64,000 nt of DNA. Source: Leptidea sinapis (taxonomy: Eukaryota > Arthropoda > Insecta > Lepidoptera > Pieridae). Within the stretch, counting starts at the first letter, position 1; each line of letters opens with the position of its first letter. The DNA lies in the NCBI RefSeq assembly GCF_905404315.1, contig NC_066311.1, positions 3,906,001 to 3,970,000 on the forward strand, given 5' to 3'. A model generated the notes under the pieces. The model saw only the letters and a list, made by a program, of their open reading frames with translations. It made no database searches and was not told the DNA's origin. Made by a program: the position numbers and the translations under genes. Positions 35,346-47,821 of this stretch are shown here, piece after piece.

Positions 35346-36669
35346 CATTATCAACACCTGGCCTACTAGTTCGTGCTCAAGAACGCCCTTTTATCAACAT
35401 ACCCAACAATCTTATTGTTTCTGAATCCCTCTGGCTTTATTTGGGTTCCTCATTATGTTTGCTAAATATTCTAGGGCTATCTGCTTTAACTTCAAAACTG
35501 CACTGGGTTCAGCTCCTAGTGTTTAGTTATTCAATATGGGAATGTGCGAATTGCTCAACTTCACACACATACTTTGAATTTCTTCACATGTGTGTGTTGG
35601 TTTCCTCAGAATGTATTTCTTCACCGTAATAAACTTACAAATGAATTCGACAATCGAAAACACATTCAATAAGAGGTTCAATGAGTTGCGACTCGATTTT
35701 GCGCTTTCTTTTTGGGTTTGTTATCGACATTGTAAAGTTCACGCTGCTAAATATATTTACTTGCAAAACTTGCATTTGCCTTTTAGGATATATTTAACTT
35801 GAATTTAATTTTGTTCAAAACTATGGGTTTTATTTTACTGCGTTTGGATTGTTGCACATAAATCTTTGAATCTATTTTGCTCCTTTCGGTTGGTATTGCA
35901 TCTTTTTGGACTTTTCTTCCTTATTAGGTGTAAAAATCAATTTAGTAATATTTAGTTTAACCAACATTACTCACAACGGTATTTTAAATAATATTGATGG
36001 TACATCTACATCAAGATGGTAGAAAAACCCATGGCAGTATTAGACATGATCTGAAACAAAATATGCTAAATTTGGAAATCTACATAATTAAAGTATAGCT
36101 TTATATAACTGTTAGTACCTTAGTTATAACTTATATAAACCTATAGTTTTAACTTATATTCCTACCGTGACTATTTGAAGCAAATGGGCAAAGCTGCCAA
36201 TTTAGTAACATAAAAAAGCACACGAAATATACACAAAATCAGAACAATTGAGATGATATCGTATACTTTATCATTACTACTTAACTGGCTCAAATTACTA
36301 TCTAGTCCAATTTTAATGATATGCTATGATTCTGTTTGTCTTAATGACACCGATGGCATGGTGCTATCGTGGGAAAGAAACATTAATGGGGAATAATGAA
36401 GGAAAACGTAATTGTAATGTTAACACGTAGATCATGAGGTATAATCTCGTGCAAACTGCTTTGGTGAAAGATTTATAAAGTATATTAACTGAATTTGTTT
36501 CTTTTATCCATATTTTCCATAACAGATGATTCGGAATTCATTTAATGATGAATGTTTTTGAATTAAATATTCCGTGACTACTTAGAATATTACAACATCA
36601 TCAAGATAGAGATTGAGAGATTTTTGCCAAAAACTAAGTGATATTTATGATTTTTTTTGGTTGTTTCAG

Positions 36670-36779
36670 ATACACTAAACCACAAACATTCGCGGATTGT
36701 ATCGGCAATGAACTGCCACTTGGCTGGGAAGAGGAATATGATCCTCAAATTGGGCCTTATTACATCAATCATGTCAATC
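36670..36779 (+). CDS. kibra: Kibra exon 2: linker and second WW domain
   Basis: After TTGTTTCAG the exon completes Arg43 and encodes residues 44 to 79 plus one base of codon 80: YTKPQTFADCIGNELPLGW, then EEEYDPQIGPYYINHVN. This is the conserved TKPQ-F-DC-G linker and WW2, with Trp62 as the first signature residue and the GPYYINH strand at 71-77. The donor is CGTAAGT with the exon ending at 36779, phase 1. The reading frame joins exon 1 exactly. The same DNA is also open in a second frame continuous with the uORF at 3882. Confidence 0.93.
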
Positions 36780-38689
36780 GTAAGTATTATCATTTATTTT
36801 AGATATGCTCCAAACAATTACTCTTTCAAGAAATCTTCTATCAATATCATTTGCTTCGAAAATATATGGTATGTTAAAGGTTTCATAATTTTTAGTACCT
36901 AATGTATAAGTTAGAGTCGAGAGAAGTCGTACAATAAAAATTAAAACACTATTCTAATTTATATGCTATTAATTACATGTTGTACACCTTAAGCACCCAT
37001 TAAGCACCCACTGAGGGCATGCAGGTCCTTCTTAATCGGCGATCAGTGCCGGAAAAATTTGTTCTATCCACTCTTCTCTTGAGAAGATCAATGGAGTCAA
37101 GTGATCCTCGTTCAATTCAGGAATACTCTACTAAAACCCTACTTGTGCTATACCCTAATTGCTCTTAATACGTATAACATTTTTCTTAATACCTCGCCTA
37201 GAATCGGAATACTGGATCTCGATATCTCGAGCGAGTGAGCAAGGTGGCGGTTGTCACTTACAATGATAGTGACGCGTCACCTGATCGATAGCGACTCTCT
37301 GTTGTCCTTTTATTCTATGAGGACAAAAGGCCTATTGTTTGTTTGACAAAAAATCATGTCTGTTGATTTTCAAATATTGAAAGAATTCAATATTAAAAAG
37401 TTGTTTGTAATTATTGTGCCCGTTATATTTATGAAAACTACAACCTTCGCGCAATTTTAATCCTATATTTCTTGTAGCTTCATCCCAAAATGTTATTCCA
37501 TCTTGTCTTTTTCATCTTTGGCAACAGATATAAATTGTCTTCCCCATATTGCTTATCTAACTCGAGGACGTTAACAATATTCTCCATGAATTTATTGTTG
37601 TACAACAACTTCTAATAATTTATTCAAGTTTACATTTAATTTATCCCATTCGCTAAATGCGTATGTCTGCTTGATGGATTTACTGTAGGAAGAGTATTCA
37701 GTATCGTGATTATACAAGATACTTAGTGTAATTTAATATTGGCTACAATAATGAACGCCACGTAGACAGGTATCGGTTGTGTGCTTACTTGCAATAACTG
37801 TTGCTATTTTATGGTTCTCATTACTAGTGTTGATAATTGGAAATCCCTTGCAATATTTGTTTGGACCGAAAATATTTATATTATGTTTTCGATCTTTTAT
37901 TTCTGCTCCTATATCGGTTTTTCTTTTTATTTCTGCTCTTATACTTCTTCTTTCTTATATCTTGGAATTTTATAGTCTATCTTGACGTATTGTATATTTT
38001 TATCAACAAACTAATATCATTTATTTCCCCATTCCTGCGTGGTTTGTCCAGGTTGTACTTATATGCGAAAACTGTCACTGGTAAATAGGTGTATATTTTT
38101 TTAACCAATTTATGTTATATAATACTGTTTGTTTTCCTGATATAATAAATTTAAAAAAAAAAGTAGTGACATGGGTATCTCACCTATAAAAAGCGCGTGT
38201 TGGAAAGCTTTCATAAGAAAGAATGAAAATAAAATGGTTGTTAGAATATGTATATGTTGTTATTCATCCAATCCAGCTTTATAACTCTGAAGTAAGAAAT
38301 TCTTAATCCTCTTGTATTTTGTAATCACGTGTCGTTCGTAAAATTCCGTACATAAATTATAGGAATAAAAACACGAAACTGGTTCCATTGAATATCGTAT
38401 AATTCAGGCGCGTGGTTCGCGTATTGATGGCGAATTGAATGTTTTATTTCATATTCATTTTGTGACGATATTTTTTGTATTTTGTTGTTGCAATAGATCT
38501 CCTTTCAAGAATAAGACAAAGAGCAAGTGCTTGACAAAATACTAGAGAGTTGATGGTTCCTAAGAAATAATTATCTTTGGTTTAAGTAAACTTAGTTACG
38601 ATGGGATCGCTTTTGATTTTCAAGCGCCTACATCTGATAGATTACCCGAAAAATGCCCATTCAACGTTGCTAGCATTATGGGCACATTT

Positions 38690-38830
38690 TACAAGTGAGA
38701 CGATTCTTTGCACAGGATGCCAGTTGGATGGGAAGCACAGCGGTATCTTTTTCTGCGGTAAACCAGTAAAGCATTATCAGTGAAGTGAAATTACTGTGGA
38801 AGAAGATGCTGCTCAAACTTTGGATATTTC
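38690..38830 (+). repeat. Retroposon family A, 5' fragment
   Basis: TTTGCACAGGATGCCAGTTG, TTTTTCTGCGGTAAACCAGT and TGAAATTACTG align to the family's 5' third with divergence. Confidence 0.5.
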
Positions 38831-40641
38831 ATAAATTCTGAGCGAAATTCCATCACGTAAACGTATGGCTAGTCTCGTTACTTTTTCTCGAGAAAAGAAC
38901 ATAACCTTAATGCGACTTAGTAAAGGTCATATTAGTTTCTTGTTCTTGTCTCTTTTATAATGCGAATAAAAACAGATGGAAGGGGGAGAGTCTCAACGTT
39001 GCCAACTGTTAGAGTAAGCTGATTATACTTGAATACCACACTGAGTATAATATATATTCTATCTTCTGTTTCCAGCGTGGTAGGCGAAGATTAGAAACCT
39101 TTATTTGCCATGATCCTGACTTACTTCTCTAGTTTCATTTCTGCAATCTCTCTTATTGTTTCTATCTGCACTTTCTTCAGTATCACCGATCTGATCGTAA
39201 CATGTACGTCTTACTTGGCATACGCACTTCACCACCTTCACCTACCACGTCCATTCTTCTAAAATTAGCTTCAGGAATTTATGCTGTCAATCTGTTTTCA
39301 TCACATTCAAATTTATCTTCTCGATAACTGTCATTTATTGTTTTTAACTCTACATACATTTCATAATATTACTATTAAATCAGCAATTTCCACAGCCTAG
39401 GTTAAATCCAGTAAAGCACAATAATAATTCAATTATTCCAGCCAGTTCAAATCAAAACTATTTAATTAATGGTTGCAGTATTTCAAAATACCGTAGCAAT
39501 ATTAATCGTTACGGCCTACCTAAAATTGTGCATAGATCATTATTCATACTTAATGCATAAAGTCGTTAGTGTAATACAAGATTATTACCTTAGGCGCGTT
39601 TTAGTTTCATGCTTTATAAACACAGATGCTAGATGCTATCTTAATTACTGTTTTTATAAGTGGTTGTTGTCTTAGACGATGTTAGATGAATGTACTACGA
39701 CTAAATATATTAAAATCTAGTCCGCTGCTAGGTATGTTCTCGTTGTTAGTTCGATTCCCTCGAATAATGCATACTTATCCACGTCTGGTTTTTTTGTGTT
39801 TTAGTCGTAAGTGACCAACTTTAGTTGAGATATGTGATCACTTCTACATATTTCATTATTAATATTGCACCGCTGATATTTTTTTTGAAGTAAAAACTTT
39901 TTAGGCTTCTTCTGTTGGGCACCTTTGGTGTTGGTGAACTTGCGTTTTCGACACGCATATGAGATAAAAATATTATATAATAGAAATGACAGCGACAGCA
40001 CGAAAATTTTATATGATAATTTGAAAAATTTACCAAAAACCGCTCCATTAAATTTCTTTAGCGTGACGAATTGATAGGAAATCTATGAGAAATCTAGAAT
40101 AATATGAGAATATCATTTTTACTCACTTCAAAACGTCGCATAGAAGTGAAACGTTGCACACCTATCAAGCAGCGATGGCAATGCATTAATCTAAAATTTC
40201 TTACTTTTATTAGCTGGGTATGTATAAGGTATAAACAAGCGTGGGGTGTATTTTCAGATATCTTCAAAATGACCCCACTTTTACCAATATTTGTGATAAA
40301 ATATTTACAGCAAAGCGACATGAAGCACTCCATGCTCTTTTACGATAAAATACATTTTTCTGTTACTTAATTACACTATTCGTTGTTTATGCTCATTGAA
40401 ATTATTTTCGACTTATTGATTTGATTTTCCTTTAAAAGCGTGTTTATTAGTTTTTTTTTCTTACTATTGTTTTATGACTATATTAGTGCATTCATAAAAT
40501 AATTTCTAATACCAAATGCTTGCTAAAATATTTCCTAAAAACACAAAGATAATGTATACAAATTAATTAAGCGATTTAAATATGCAGTGCTACGTCTTAC
40601 AGATTTTTTGGAACGTTGTTCTTTAACTATTTTAATTTTTA

Positions 40642-40944
40642 CCAGTCGGAGGCTTCTTTGCACAGGATGCCGGCTTAATCATGAGCGCCTATTTCTGCCG
40701 TGAAGCAACTCTGTGTAAGCGTTATTGTGTTTCGTTCTCAAGGGCGCCGTAGCTAGTGAAATTACTGGGCAAATGAGACTTTATATATGTTATGTCTCAA
40801 AGAGACGAGCGCAGTTTTAGTGCCGCACAGAATTTTTGGGTCTTTCAAGAATCCTGAGCGGCACTGCATTGCAATGATCAGGGCGTATCAATTACCATTA
40901 ACTGAAGGTCCGGCTCGTCTCTTCGCTTATTTTAATAAAAAAAA
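40642..40944 (+). repeat. Retroposon family A, full copy
   Basis: CCAGTCGGAGGCTTCTTTGC start, GCCGTAGCTAGTGAAATTAC and AATCCTGAGCGGCACTGCAT inside, CGTCTCTTCGC and an A run at the end. Confidence 0.75.
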
Positions 40945-41307
40945 CTCGGCTAGCGCTATGGGTTGATAACTTGATAGTCATAAACCTCGTTTATGAATTC
41001 GAGCGTTCGAAACTCACAAATCGCCCCTTCATCCAACATTCCAACATGGCGAATATTTCTCTAATGGCTGACATGCTCTACACACTCATATGAAGCGTGC
41101 CAGCCAAAGTACGGCCGTAGTCCAATTATTATGTTCAATTCTATGCGCGCAAGGCCATGTTATTGCCACTCAAATCAGATTAGAGACAATTGCAATTGTG
41201 TCGTTGGTGCCCATTATTACGACTCGTACTACAAACTATCGTTCTTCGTTAACTCTCCGTAAATTAAGCTTGGCGTTTTAACTTTCGTAGATAGTGACTC
41301 TTTTACG

Positions 41308-41523
41308 GCCGTTTTTAATAACCTGTCTATCTTTAGTTTAACTTACTAGAGGTAGACAAATCTATCCTTTAACGCTTACTTACATTTCAATAACCTATCG
41401 ACATAAAGCATTGGACTATAACTATATTGGACATAACTATGGATAGATAAGGTCTTGTCATTAAACGGTGACAGCAATGTATCCGTAAGTTAAACTAAGG
41501 ATAGATAGGTTATTGAAAACCGC
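41308..41523. mobile_element. MITE with ~38-bp terminal inverted repeats
   Basis: Left CGTTTTTAATAACCTGTCTA..AGTTTAACTTA (41308-41345) is inverted at 41485-41523 (TAAGTTAAACTAAGG...ATTGAAAACCGCC) with a few mismatches. About 216 bp, no ORF. Target duplication not clear. Confidence 0.7.
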
Positions 41524-41709
41524 CAATGACATAATAGTTAAGCCCTTTTGGAATAATTTTGTGAGGCAAACACAGAACGGTGATACTTTTTAACTTCCTA
41601 AAGGAAGTCTATGTCAGCAGATAGGTTATAAGGTTATTACGGGCTACTATCCGCAACTCGACGACTATGGCGCGCCTATTTTGCGTGGCGAGGTGAGTGG
41701 CTTATCTTG

Positions 41710-41835
41710 CTATCCCAGCTCCTCAAGGTAGTTAATCAAAGCTCTGATGTCACCCATGACCTCGGGGGGAGTCCTCGGTGATCCCAGGCGCTTGGCCCCG
41801 TATGTGGCCACACTCCTACACTCCAGAATTATATA
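41710..41835 (-). other. Short coding-like remnant, unrecognised
   Basis: Minus-strand frame of about 42 codons reading LECRSVATYGAKRLGSP, then RTPPEVMGDIRALINYLEEL and a stop, in a GC-richer patch. The composition looks protein-like and the frame stops cleanly, as at a C-terminus, but I do not recognise a family. A retroelement tail is most likely. Confidence 0.3.
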
Positions 41836-42802
41836 TCAGCAGGTATCTATACAACTAAGTGGAGAGCCGTTTCTTTTCTTTCGGTTATACAGCGATAATC
41901 AAATTGCACCCTCATAATGAATTATTAAGGTGTGAATTCAACTTACATTTTCTATTCCGTTCATCTAAAGAAGTAGGAAGGTATTCCCGGTTTTGTCTTC
42001 CGCAACTCGAACTTAAGGCTGGGGACTGAGCCAATGGCCTTTGGGAATCCAGCGGAGCTAGGTTACCTCTATCGCACAACAACGCCATAGTTCTTATTAG
42101 AAGTATTTTTAATTTATTTTAAACATAATACAATTTTCTTTACAAAACTAACTACATTGAATGATTAGCATGGTTCCAACTGTTAAAGTTAGGGGTATTT
42201 TGGTGATTTTTATATCACACTGTCTTTAAAAAGTAGAAATGTAGAGAAAAAATGAATTTTCTTTTCATATTCTGGAAATATATTCCTCACGGTGTTTTCT
42301 TTTACCGTAAGGGCACTTCGGAAAAGTTGAGTTTTAATGAGTGGCAAGAAACTGTCTTTTAAAAAAGAGTATTTGATTTAAGTCTATATTTACAGTTTCA
42401 GCAATTTACATTATATTTTATGCAATGTATATAAATTTTAAACTAAACCACCAACGTGCTTTCAAACCAGTGCTATTCAGATGAGAGGCAACGGAAGTAG
42501 TCTTCATTACCGACGACAATTGTATATTGTAGGGTCTTTTAGGCTTAGCTTTACGTTGACCGAATGAAATTTAGCAGTAATTTAGTTTATTTGTGTTAGT
42601 TTGTAGTAATAATTATAAAACGAAACCACTGGAATATTTGCATGTATGTCAAGATGAAACTGTCAAGATGAAACATTTACCTACTTTTGATATTATAACA
42701 ACTTTACTTGTAAGTGTTTCTGGCATAAAGAACTTTGACTTTGACGCTGTAAAGAATGATCATCAAGAATTGATAAATCATCATCGCGTACGAAGAATGA
42801 TA

Positions 42803-43115
42803 CTTTTTTTATGGAATAGGAGGACAAACGAGCGGACGGGTCACCTGGTGTTAAGTGATCACCGCCGCCCACAATCTCTTGCAACACCAGAGCAATCACA
42901 GGAGCGTTGCCGGCCTTTAAGGAAGGTGTATGCGCTTTTTTTAAAGGTACCCAAGTCCTATCATCCTGGAAACACCACACAAGGCAGCTCATTCCACAGC
43001 TTTGTAGTACGTGGAAGAAAGCTCCTTAAAAACCGCATTGTGGAGGACCGCTACACATCCATATGGTAGGGATGATATCTTAACTTGTGGCGTGTCGTGT
43101 GAAGGTGGAATTCGC
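42803..43115 (-). mobile_element. Jockey-like LINE tail
   Basis: Reverse copy of the family at 11.0-11.36 kb: TTTTTTTATGGAATAGGAGG, CACCTGGTGTTAAGTGATCA, CACAGCTTTGTAGTACGTGG and TAACTTGTGGCGTGTCGTGT. The long plus-strand frame across it is the antisense of the LINE and not a gene. Confidence 0.8.
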
Positions 43116-43429
43116 TTTCTCGTTCTTTATTAATAAAAACATTTTAATATGATACTAAGGATTAAAAAATTGAACAACATAATAAAATACTAAAATTTTC
43201 TTTAATTCTTAACTCGCATCATGTTAACGGGTTTATGAGTCATCTAAAACGATTGTCTTTGTCTTATTTGCGATGCAAACTTCCGTTTTACAAATGTTAC
43301 TTTTAATTAATGCAATAACTGACTCATCTACAGTTACTGTTTCAAATAATATTACACTTAAACACTTGAATGTTATTGATTAAGAAGTTAGAAATTTCGA
43401 CGACACTTTCAAAGTCAAAATCAAATAAA

Positions 43430-43640
43430 CTTTATTCAATTAAGCATAAAGTAAGCGCTTTTAAATCTTCACTACAAATATTTCTTTTAAATTACTGAAT
43501 TTACTATATGTTCGTAAAAAGTTGAGCTTGTGAGAAGAACATGTAAGAAACTCAACGGCAACTCTTTTCAATCAAATATAGTATTTTGCAATGGCTGTAA
43601 TATACATAACAAATTAGTTTGTAAGGTGCTGCATCTAATA
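43430..43640 (-). repeat. LINE/SINE 3'-UTR-like fragment
   Basis: ATAAACTTTATTCAATTAAG and GAAACTCAACGGCAACTCTT resemble the stretch at 57.03-57.16 kb (GAAACTCATTGCCACTCTTT). No coding part seen. Confidence 0.45.
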
Positions 43641-43668
43641 TATGAGTCGTGTTTAAATAATATAAATT

Positions 43669-44086
43669 ACTAGCTGACCCAGCAGTATTGCCATATAAAG
43701 TATATAAAAATTTTTGGAGTATAAAAAGTAGATGCAACTGATTCTCAGACCCACCAAATTTATCGTACTACAATTATTGCATTCGATTGCCATCTTGCAA
43801 CCCTATAGCGGATTTGTGGATGGCACAGAATAATATAAAAATCGCGGTGCAAAATTAGTTATAGATCGTAGAAGGGCGAAAATTTGAAGTTCTATATATT
43901 TTTTAATGCAAAATCATAATAAAATGAAATTAAAAAAATTGTCAAAACAATAAAAAATAATTTAGGGATGTTGTTCGATTCTCAGACCTATCCAATATGC
44001 ACACAAAATTTCATGAGACTCGGTCAAGCCGTTTCGGAGGAATTTAACTACAAACACCGCGACATGAGAATTTTATATATTAGATT
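43669..44086 (+). repeat. Repeat family C, copy
   Basis: ACTAGCTGACCCAGCAGTAT start, TAGATCGTAGAAGGGCG and TCGGTCAAGCCGTTTCGGAG inside, CATGAGAATTTTATATATTA end. Confidence 0.7.
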
Positions 44087-44253
44087 TCATAATAAGTTAT
44101 AAAGAATAAAAGAAATTTTAACACAATACTGGATAAATCGTGGTAAAACAATTTATTTATATGTAAAAGGGCATTTCGCCGTTGATGTAAATCTGTTATA
44201 GTATGCTAAGCTGTGCAACTATTCAATGACTGATTACTAAACTTTTACTGTAA

Positions 44254-44450
44254 TTTTGACACTTTTTTACACAAATTATCTCGCCCTAAACTAGGCTATG
44301 TACTATGGGTGTAAGGCAACTATATATTTAATACGATATTCATACTTAAATATGTTGTGTTTGCTGTATTTGTAAACATTGCTAGAACTAAAATCCATAG
44401 TCATCATATAAATGTTTGCACCTACTGGGATACGAACAAGAGACCTCTTA
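44254..44450 (-). mobile_element. tRNA-like SINE, partial (58-kb family)
   Basis: TTTACACAAATTATCTCGCC, CTATGTACTATGGGTG, ATCATATAAATGTTTGCACC and GGGATACGAAC match the SINE at 58.86-59.09 kb from its 3' end to the B box. The A-box part is missing. Confidence 0.65.
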
Positions 44451-44496
44451 ATAATCATCCAAATGTTGTGAGTTTTCTTTGGAGACTAGGGTCTAG

Positions 44497-44780
44497 TCTC
44501 GTTCCAGAATGTAGCGAGTCAACATTTCCTGAGTATGCCTCGCGTAGAAGCGAAATACATGTTGAATTATACAAATGATTTATGTTTTCTTTAGTGTTAA
44601 TTACGAGGCACGAGACTCTCGTGCCAGATTTTGGCGAGACAACACGTCCTGAAGATGCCTCGTGTAGAAACGAAACACGTGTCACAAATATTGGCGGAAT
44701 TAACACTAAAGAAAACTTAATCATTTGTATAATTATGGATTTTCGCAAAGTAACGCCTGATTCAATAATTTTTTTTACAT
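44497..44780 (+). repeat. Two family E copies with an inverted-repeat arm
   Basis: The core CGAGTCAACATTTCCTGAG...GTAGAAGCGAAA occurs at 44.52 and again at 44.63 kb. TACAAATGATTTATGTTTTC..GTGTTAATT (44568-44600) is inverted at 44698-44729, so the second copy sits in a foldback. Confidence 0.65.
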
Positions 44781-45654
44781 GTTGAATTGATTAAGCCACA
44801 AACAAGACAAGTTCACACTCAAGAAAACTCACATTTGGATAAAGTGTGTTGTAACTAACTGCCTTCAGGTCCCAAGTTATTACGCACGACAAGACAAAGG
44901 TAGTTAAAGGCAAGACAGAGAAGTATTTGAATTGAAAAGACCGCCACGACACGAGGTTTTATAGCTATATGTGAGGTAGGCTCATCAATAATGGATACTT
45001 AATGATTGCATCAAACCTCAATGATATTTCGTACTTTTCGAGTCGCAAAAAATTACTGATTTTGCTAAGCGATGTATTAGAAAGATCCTAATTGAAAGGT
45101 AAAGCGTAAAAAGAGCCACCATCGTGGGGCACTTAGTAATTCAGTCGAAGCACCGGGTATATGGAAGTAAACCCGACGTGACGCGAATAAGGACTTGGGG
45201 TATAATATAAAAAGACCTCACACGAGTTTAAACTGCGGCATATTTCAACTTATAGATAGAAATTTTTGTATTATACCGATATTAAAGGGAATCTTTACAT
45301 CTAACTTCTCGAGATATATGCATTCGAGGTACATAGATGTCAAATCACCTTCCAAAACTAAAGTTGTTACATTAATTTACAGCCGATTTTCTGTTCCATC
45401 CTTTGATGGTTACTTTTTTATTTCCTCGCTGGTCGGACTTCTATAATCTTTCTTTTTGCACGACATCTTTAGATAGAATTACTAGTATTTTTAGTTTGGT
45501 ATCGCTTTCTATATTGTGTGGTTTTGAAAATTCGGATTGACATATTGAAATGAAGATTCAGCTTAAAAAATTTGTTATTGAACATACAATGAGAATAATT
45601 TACCTACCCCTATTAGTCGAGTTCCCCTTTGCCCTAAACTTTTCGCCTTCCGTT

Positions 45655-45812
45655 GCCTTCGTATCGTTCCGGAAACACCGCACAAAAAAGCTCATTCCAC
45701 AGCTTTGTAGTACGTGGAAGAAAGTTCCTTTAATAGCGCACTGTGGAGGACAGCCACACATCCAAATGGTGGGGTATGATATCCTAACTTGTGGCGTGTG
45801 TGCAAAGGTTAA
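45655..45812 (-). mobile_element. Jockey-like LINE tail, partial
   Basis: ATCGTTCCGGAAACACCGCA, CTTTGTAGTACGTGGAAGAA and CACATCCAAATGGTGGGGTA; only the middle of the tail remains. Confidence 0.7.
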
Positions 45813-46261
45813 ACGACTTTCTTGTTTTAGGGATTTCAAAATACACAGAAATGCAGTCGGGTTTTATTGCTTTTTTTAAATTACCTTCCTTTTTCTAATT
45901 GATATTTGAAATCGGCCATTAAATAGTGCAAATATGTTGAGTATGTACTGCATTCCTCGGGAACTCTTATTGAAATCTTTCCATAATATTTGAACGATAA
46001 CAGAGAAATTCGTGTTAAATTACGAATTCACAGCAAAATGTATATTTTGTGGTCTAGGTTATGTTCGCGACGCAAATATTGCCAACGTAGGTAAACCGGT
46101 TGTACGGCATTCTTCGACAACCATTCGAAATAAATTACAAATGAGCACAAGTTTATAATGCCCAATGTGTACAGTAATCGTTATTTCGCTATCATAATGA
46201 TGCATTTTTCAGGAGGTATAATAATAAGCCTTTAATTAATTCCAACAACCTTCAATGTTAT

Positions 46262-46510
46262 TGGAACCCCACTCTGGGTAATGGCCCTTTCCAGCTTACT
46301 CCATCTATCCCTCTTCAGTGTTTTTCTTTAAAAATGGCAGGAAAAGATTGTAGACATTCTTTTCCTGCCATTTTTATTATATCATCTACCCATCTGTTTC
46401 TTGGGCAGCCTCTTTTTCTTTTGCCAGGTGGTCCTTCCCAAATTGTCATTTCAACTGTCCATCTTTTGTCCATGAATCTCGCGACTGCCCAGCGCCACTT
46501 TTGTGTTCCA
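46262..46510 (-). mobile_element. LINE reverse-transcriptase C-terminal fragment
   Basis: Minus strand in one frame: WRWAVARFMDKRWTVEMTIW, EGPPGKRKRGCPRNRWVDD, then IIKMAGKECLQSFPA. This is the tail with GCPRNRWVDDI typical of endonuclease/reverse-transcriptase proteins. An inverted AATGGCAGGAAAAGA pair at 46334-46373 lies inside it. Confidence 0.7.
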
Positions 46511-46580
46511 GGAGGTATAAGTGATAGATATATATCCCATTGCTGTGGTTCTTAAACCAATAATGTAATTTAATATATAA

Positions 46581-46781
46581 TGTGTAAGCATTCAGCAGTC
46601 TGAAGGACACCGTTGCTCATGAAGTTACTCGGCATGAGACTTAACATCTTATATCTCTAGGAGACTGATCAGAATTTTTGGGTGTTTCAAGAATCCTGAG
46701 GCTGAGCTTCAATGGGTAAGGCGTGTCAATTACCATCAGCTGAACGTCCTGCTCGTCTCGTCCGTTATTGTCATAAAAAAA
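46581..46781 (+). repeat. Retroposon family A, 3' part
   Basis: CAGTCTGAAGGACACCGTTG, TTTCAAGAATCCTGAGG and ATCAGCTGAACGTCCTGCTC to an A run; 5' end missing. Confidence 0.65.
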
Positions 46782-47067
46782 TCGTAATCTTGACAAGCAT
46801 TTTCACCAGATCTGCTTTTACGAAACATACTTTTATATTACTTAATGATCGTGAAAGTTTTTCATAAGAAGAGCGCCTTCAACCGTCTAGATTTCACGTC
46901 CATGAGTCGGTCAAAACAGATTTTGCTAAGAGTTTGATTGGTTTGGTAACCCTTTGAATTTTGGTATGTTCTAAACATGAGTTATCTGAACAATTTGATA
47001 TGTTTTAAAGTGATATACCTTACTTCTGGGATTAATTGCACAAATAAAATGTGAAAACAAATTTTAT

Positions 47068-47139
47068 TAACGATGCGGCACTCGAACCCGCGACCTCTCG
47101 CGTTCCGTGCGAGCGCTCTTCGAACTGAGCCAACCGTTC
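47068..47139 (-). other. tRNA-like sequence (family S5)
   Basis: Reading minus, 72 bases form a cloverleaf with A box TGGCTCAGTTCG, anticodon stem CTCGC/GCGAG, loop ACGGAAC and B box GGTTCGAGTGC. Position 33 is C instead of the near-universal T, so a functional tRNA is unlikely. Flanking sequence (AATAAAATTTGTTTTCA on its 3' side) is shared with the pair at 52.4-52.6 kb, which marks it as a dispersed repeat. Confidence 0.6.
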
Positions 47140-47444
47140 GAGTGACGTATCGTTGATTGTATATTGTAATAATGGTAAATTTTATATGCTTTATTCAACT
47201 CTCAGGTTATGGCTTCATCTACAGAATGAGCTATCTACCTGAAATTCCCATTGAAATTGTCTTAGTCATTCTGAAGCTGGACCAAACAGATACCAATAAA
47301 AACTAGTGTTATCGTAAAGTGCCGTGTTAACATTAATATGCATAATGTAAAAAATTGACATTTTATTTATTATATGTTAATATTTATGCACAATATAGAG
47401 ATAATACTAATTAAATACATTTTTATTTAAAGTTATAAAAGTTA

Positions 47445-47745
47445 TTTTTCATGATAATAAGGGACGAGAAGAGCAGGACATTGTGCTGATAGTAATTGAT
47501 ACGCACTGCCCATTACAAAGTAGTGCCGCTCAGGATTATTGAAAATCCCAAAAATTCTGATCAGCACAACAATTGCACTCGTCACCTTGAGATATAAGAT
47601 GTTAAGTCTCATTTGCCCAGTAATTTACTAGCTACGGCGCCCTTCAGACTGAAACACGGTAATGTTTACACATTACTGCTTCACGGCAGAAATAAGCGCC
47701 GTTGTGCTACCTATAATCTAGCCGGTGAAAAGGAGTGTCCCACTG
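47445..47745 (-). repeat. Retroposon family A next to exon 3
   Basis: Complete reverse copy from TTTTCATGATAATAAGGGAC to TCCCACTG. Its 5' end lies 76 bases before exon 3, close to the branch-point region. Confidence 0.75.
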
Positions 47746-47821
47746 ATGAAATAATAATAATGCCGTTTCCATTTGGTTGGATGCTTCAAGATTTAATTTA
47801 AATTATTATATTTTTCAACAG

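Larger units (their letters stand above)
4030..36669 (+). other. kibra: kibra intron 1 (32.6 kb)
   Basis: Bounded by GTAAGT at 4030 and TTGTTTCAG ending at 36669. The first 650 bases are GC-richer and hold most of the CATTCC cluster. The stretch from 13.4 to 24.7 kb is packed with transposon remnants listed separately. In 4.7-6.4, 7.4-9.4, 9.8-10.9, 11.9-13.4, 25.6-26.8, 26.9-31.3 and 32.4-36.6 kb I see AT-rich DNA without recognisable genes; intronic enhancers may lie there. Confidence 0.9.
36780..47821 (+). other. kibra: kibra intron 2 (11.0 kb)
   Basis: From GTAAGT at 36780 to TTTTTCAACAG ending at 47821. Contains retroposons, MITEs and LINE tails listed separately. In 36.8-38.6, 39.0-40.6 and 41.9-42.8 kb I see nothing assignable. 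A retroposon ends only 76 bases before the acceptor. Confidence 0.9.

Noticed and set aside
42593..43069. 158-codon frame as a host gene
   Set aside because: Most of it is the antisense of a jockey-like LINE tail; the frame is accidental.
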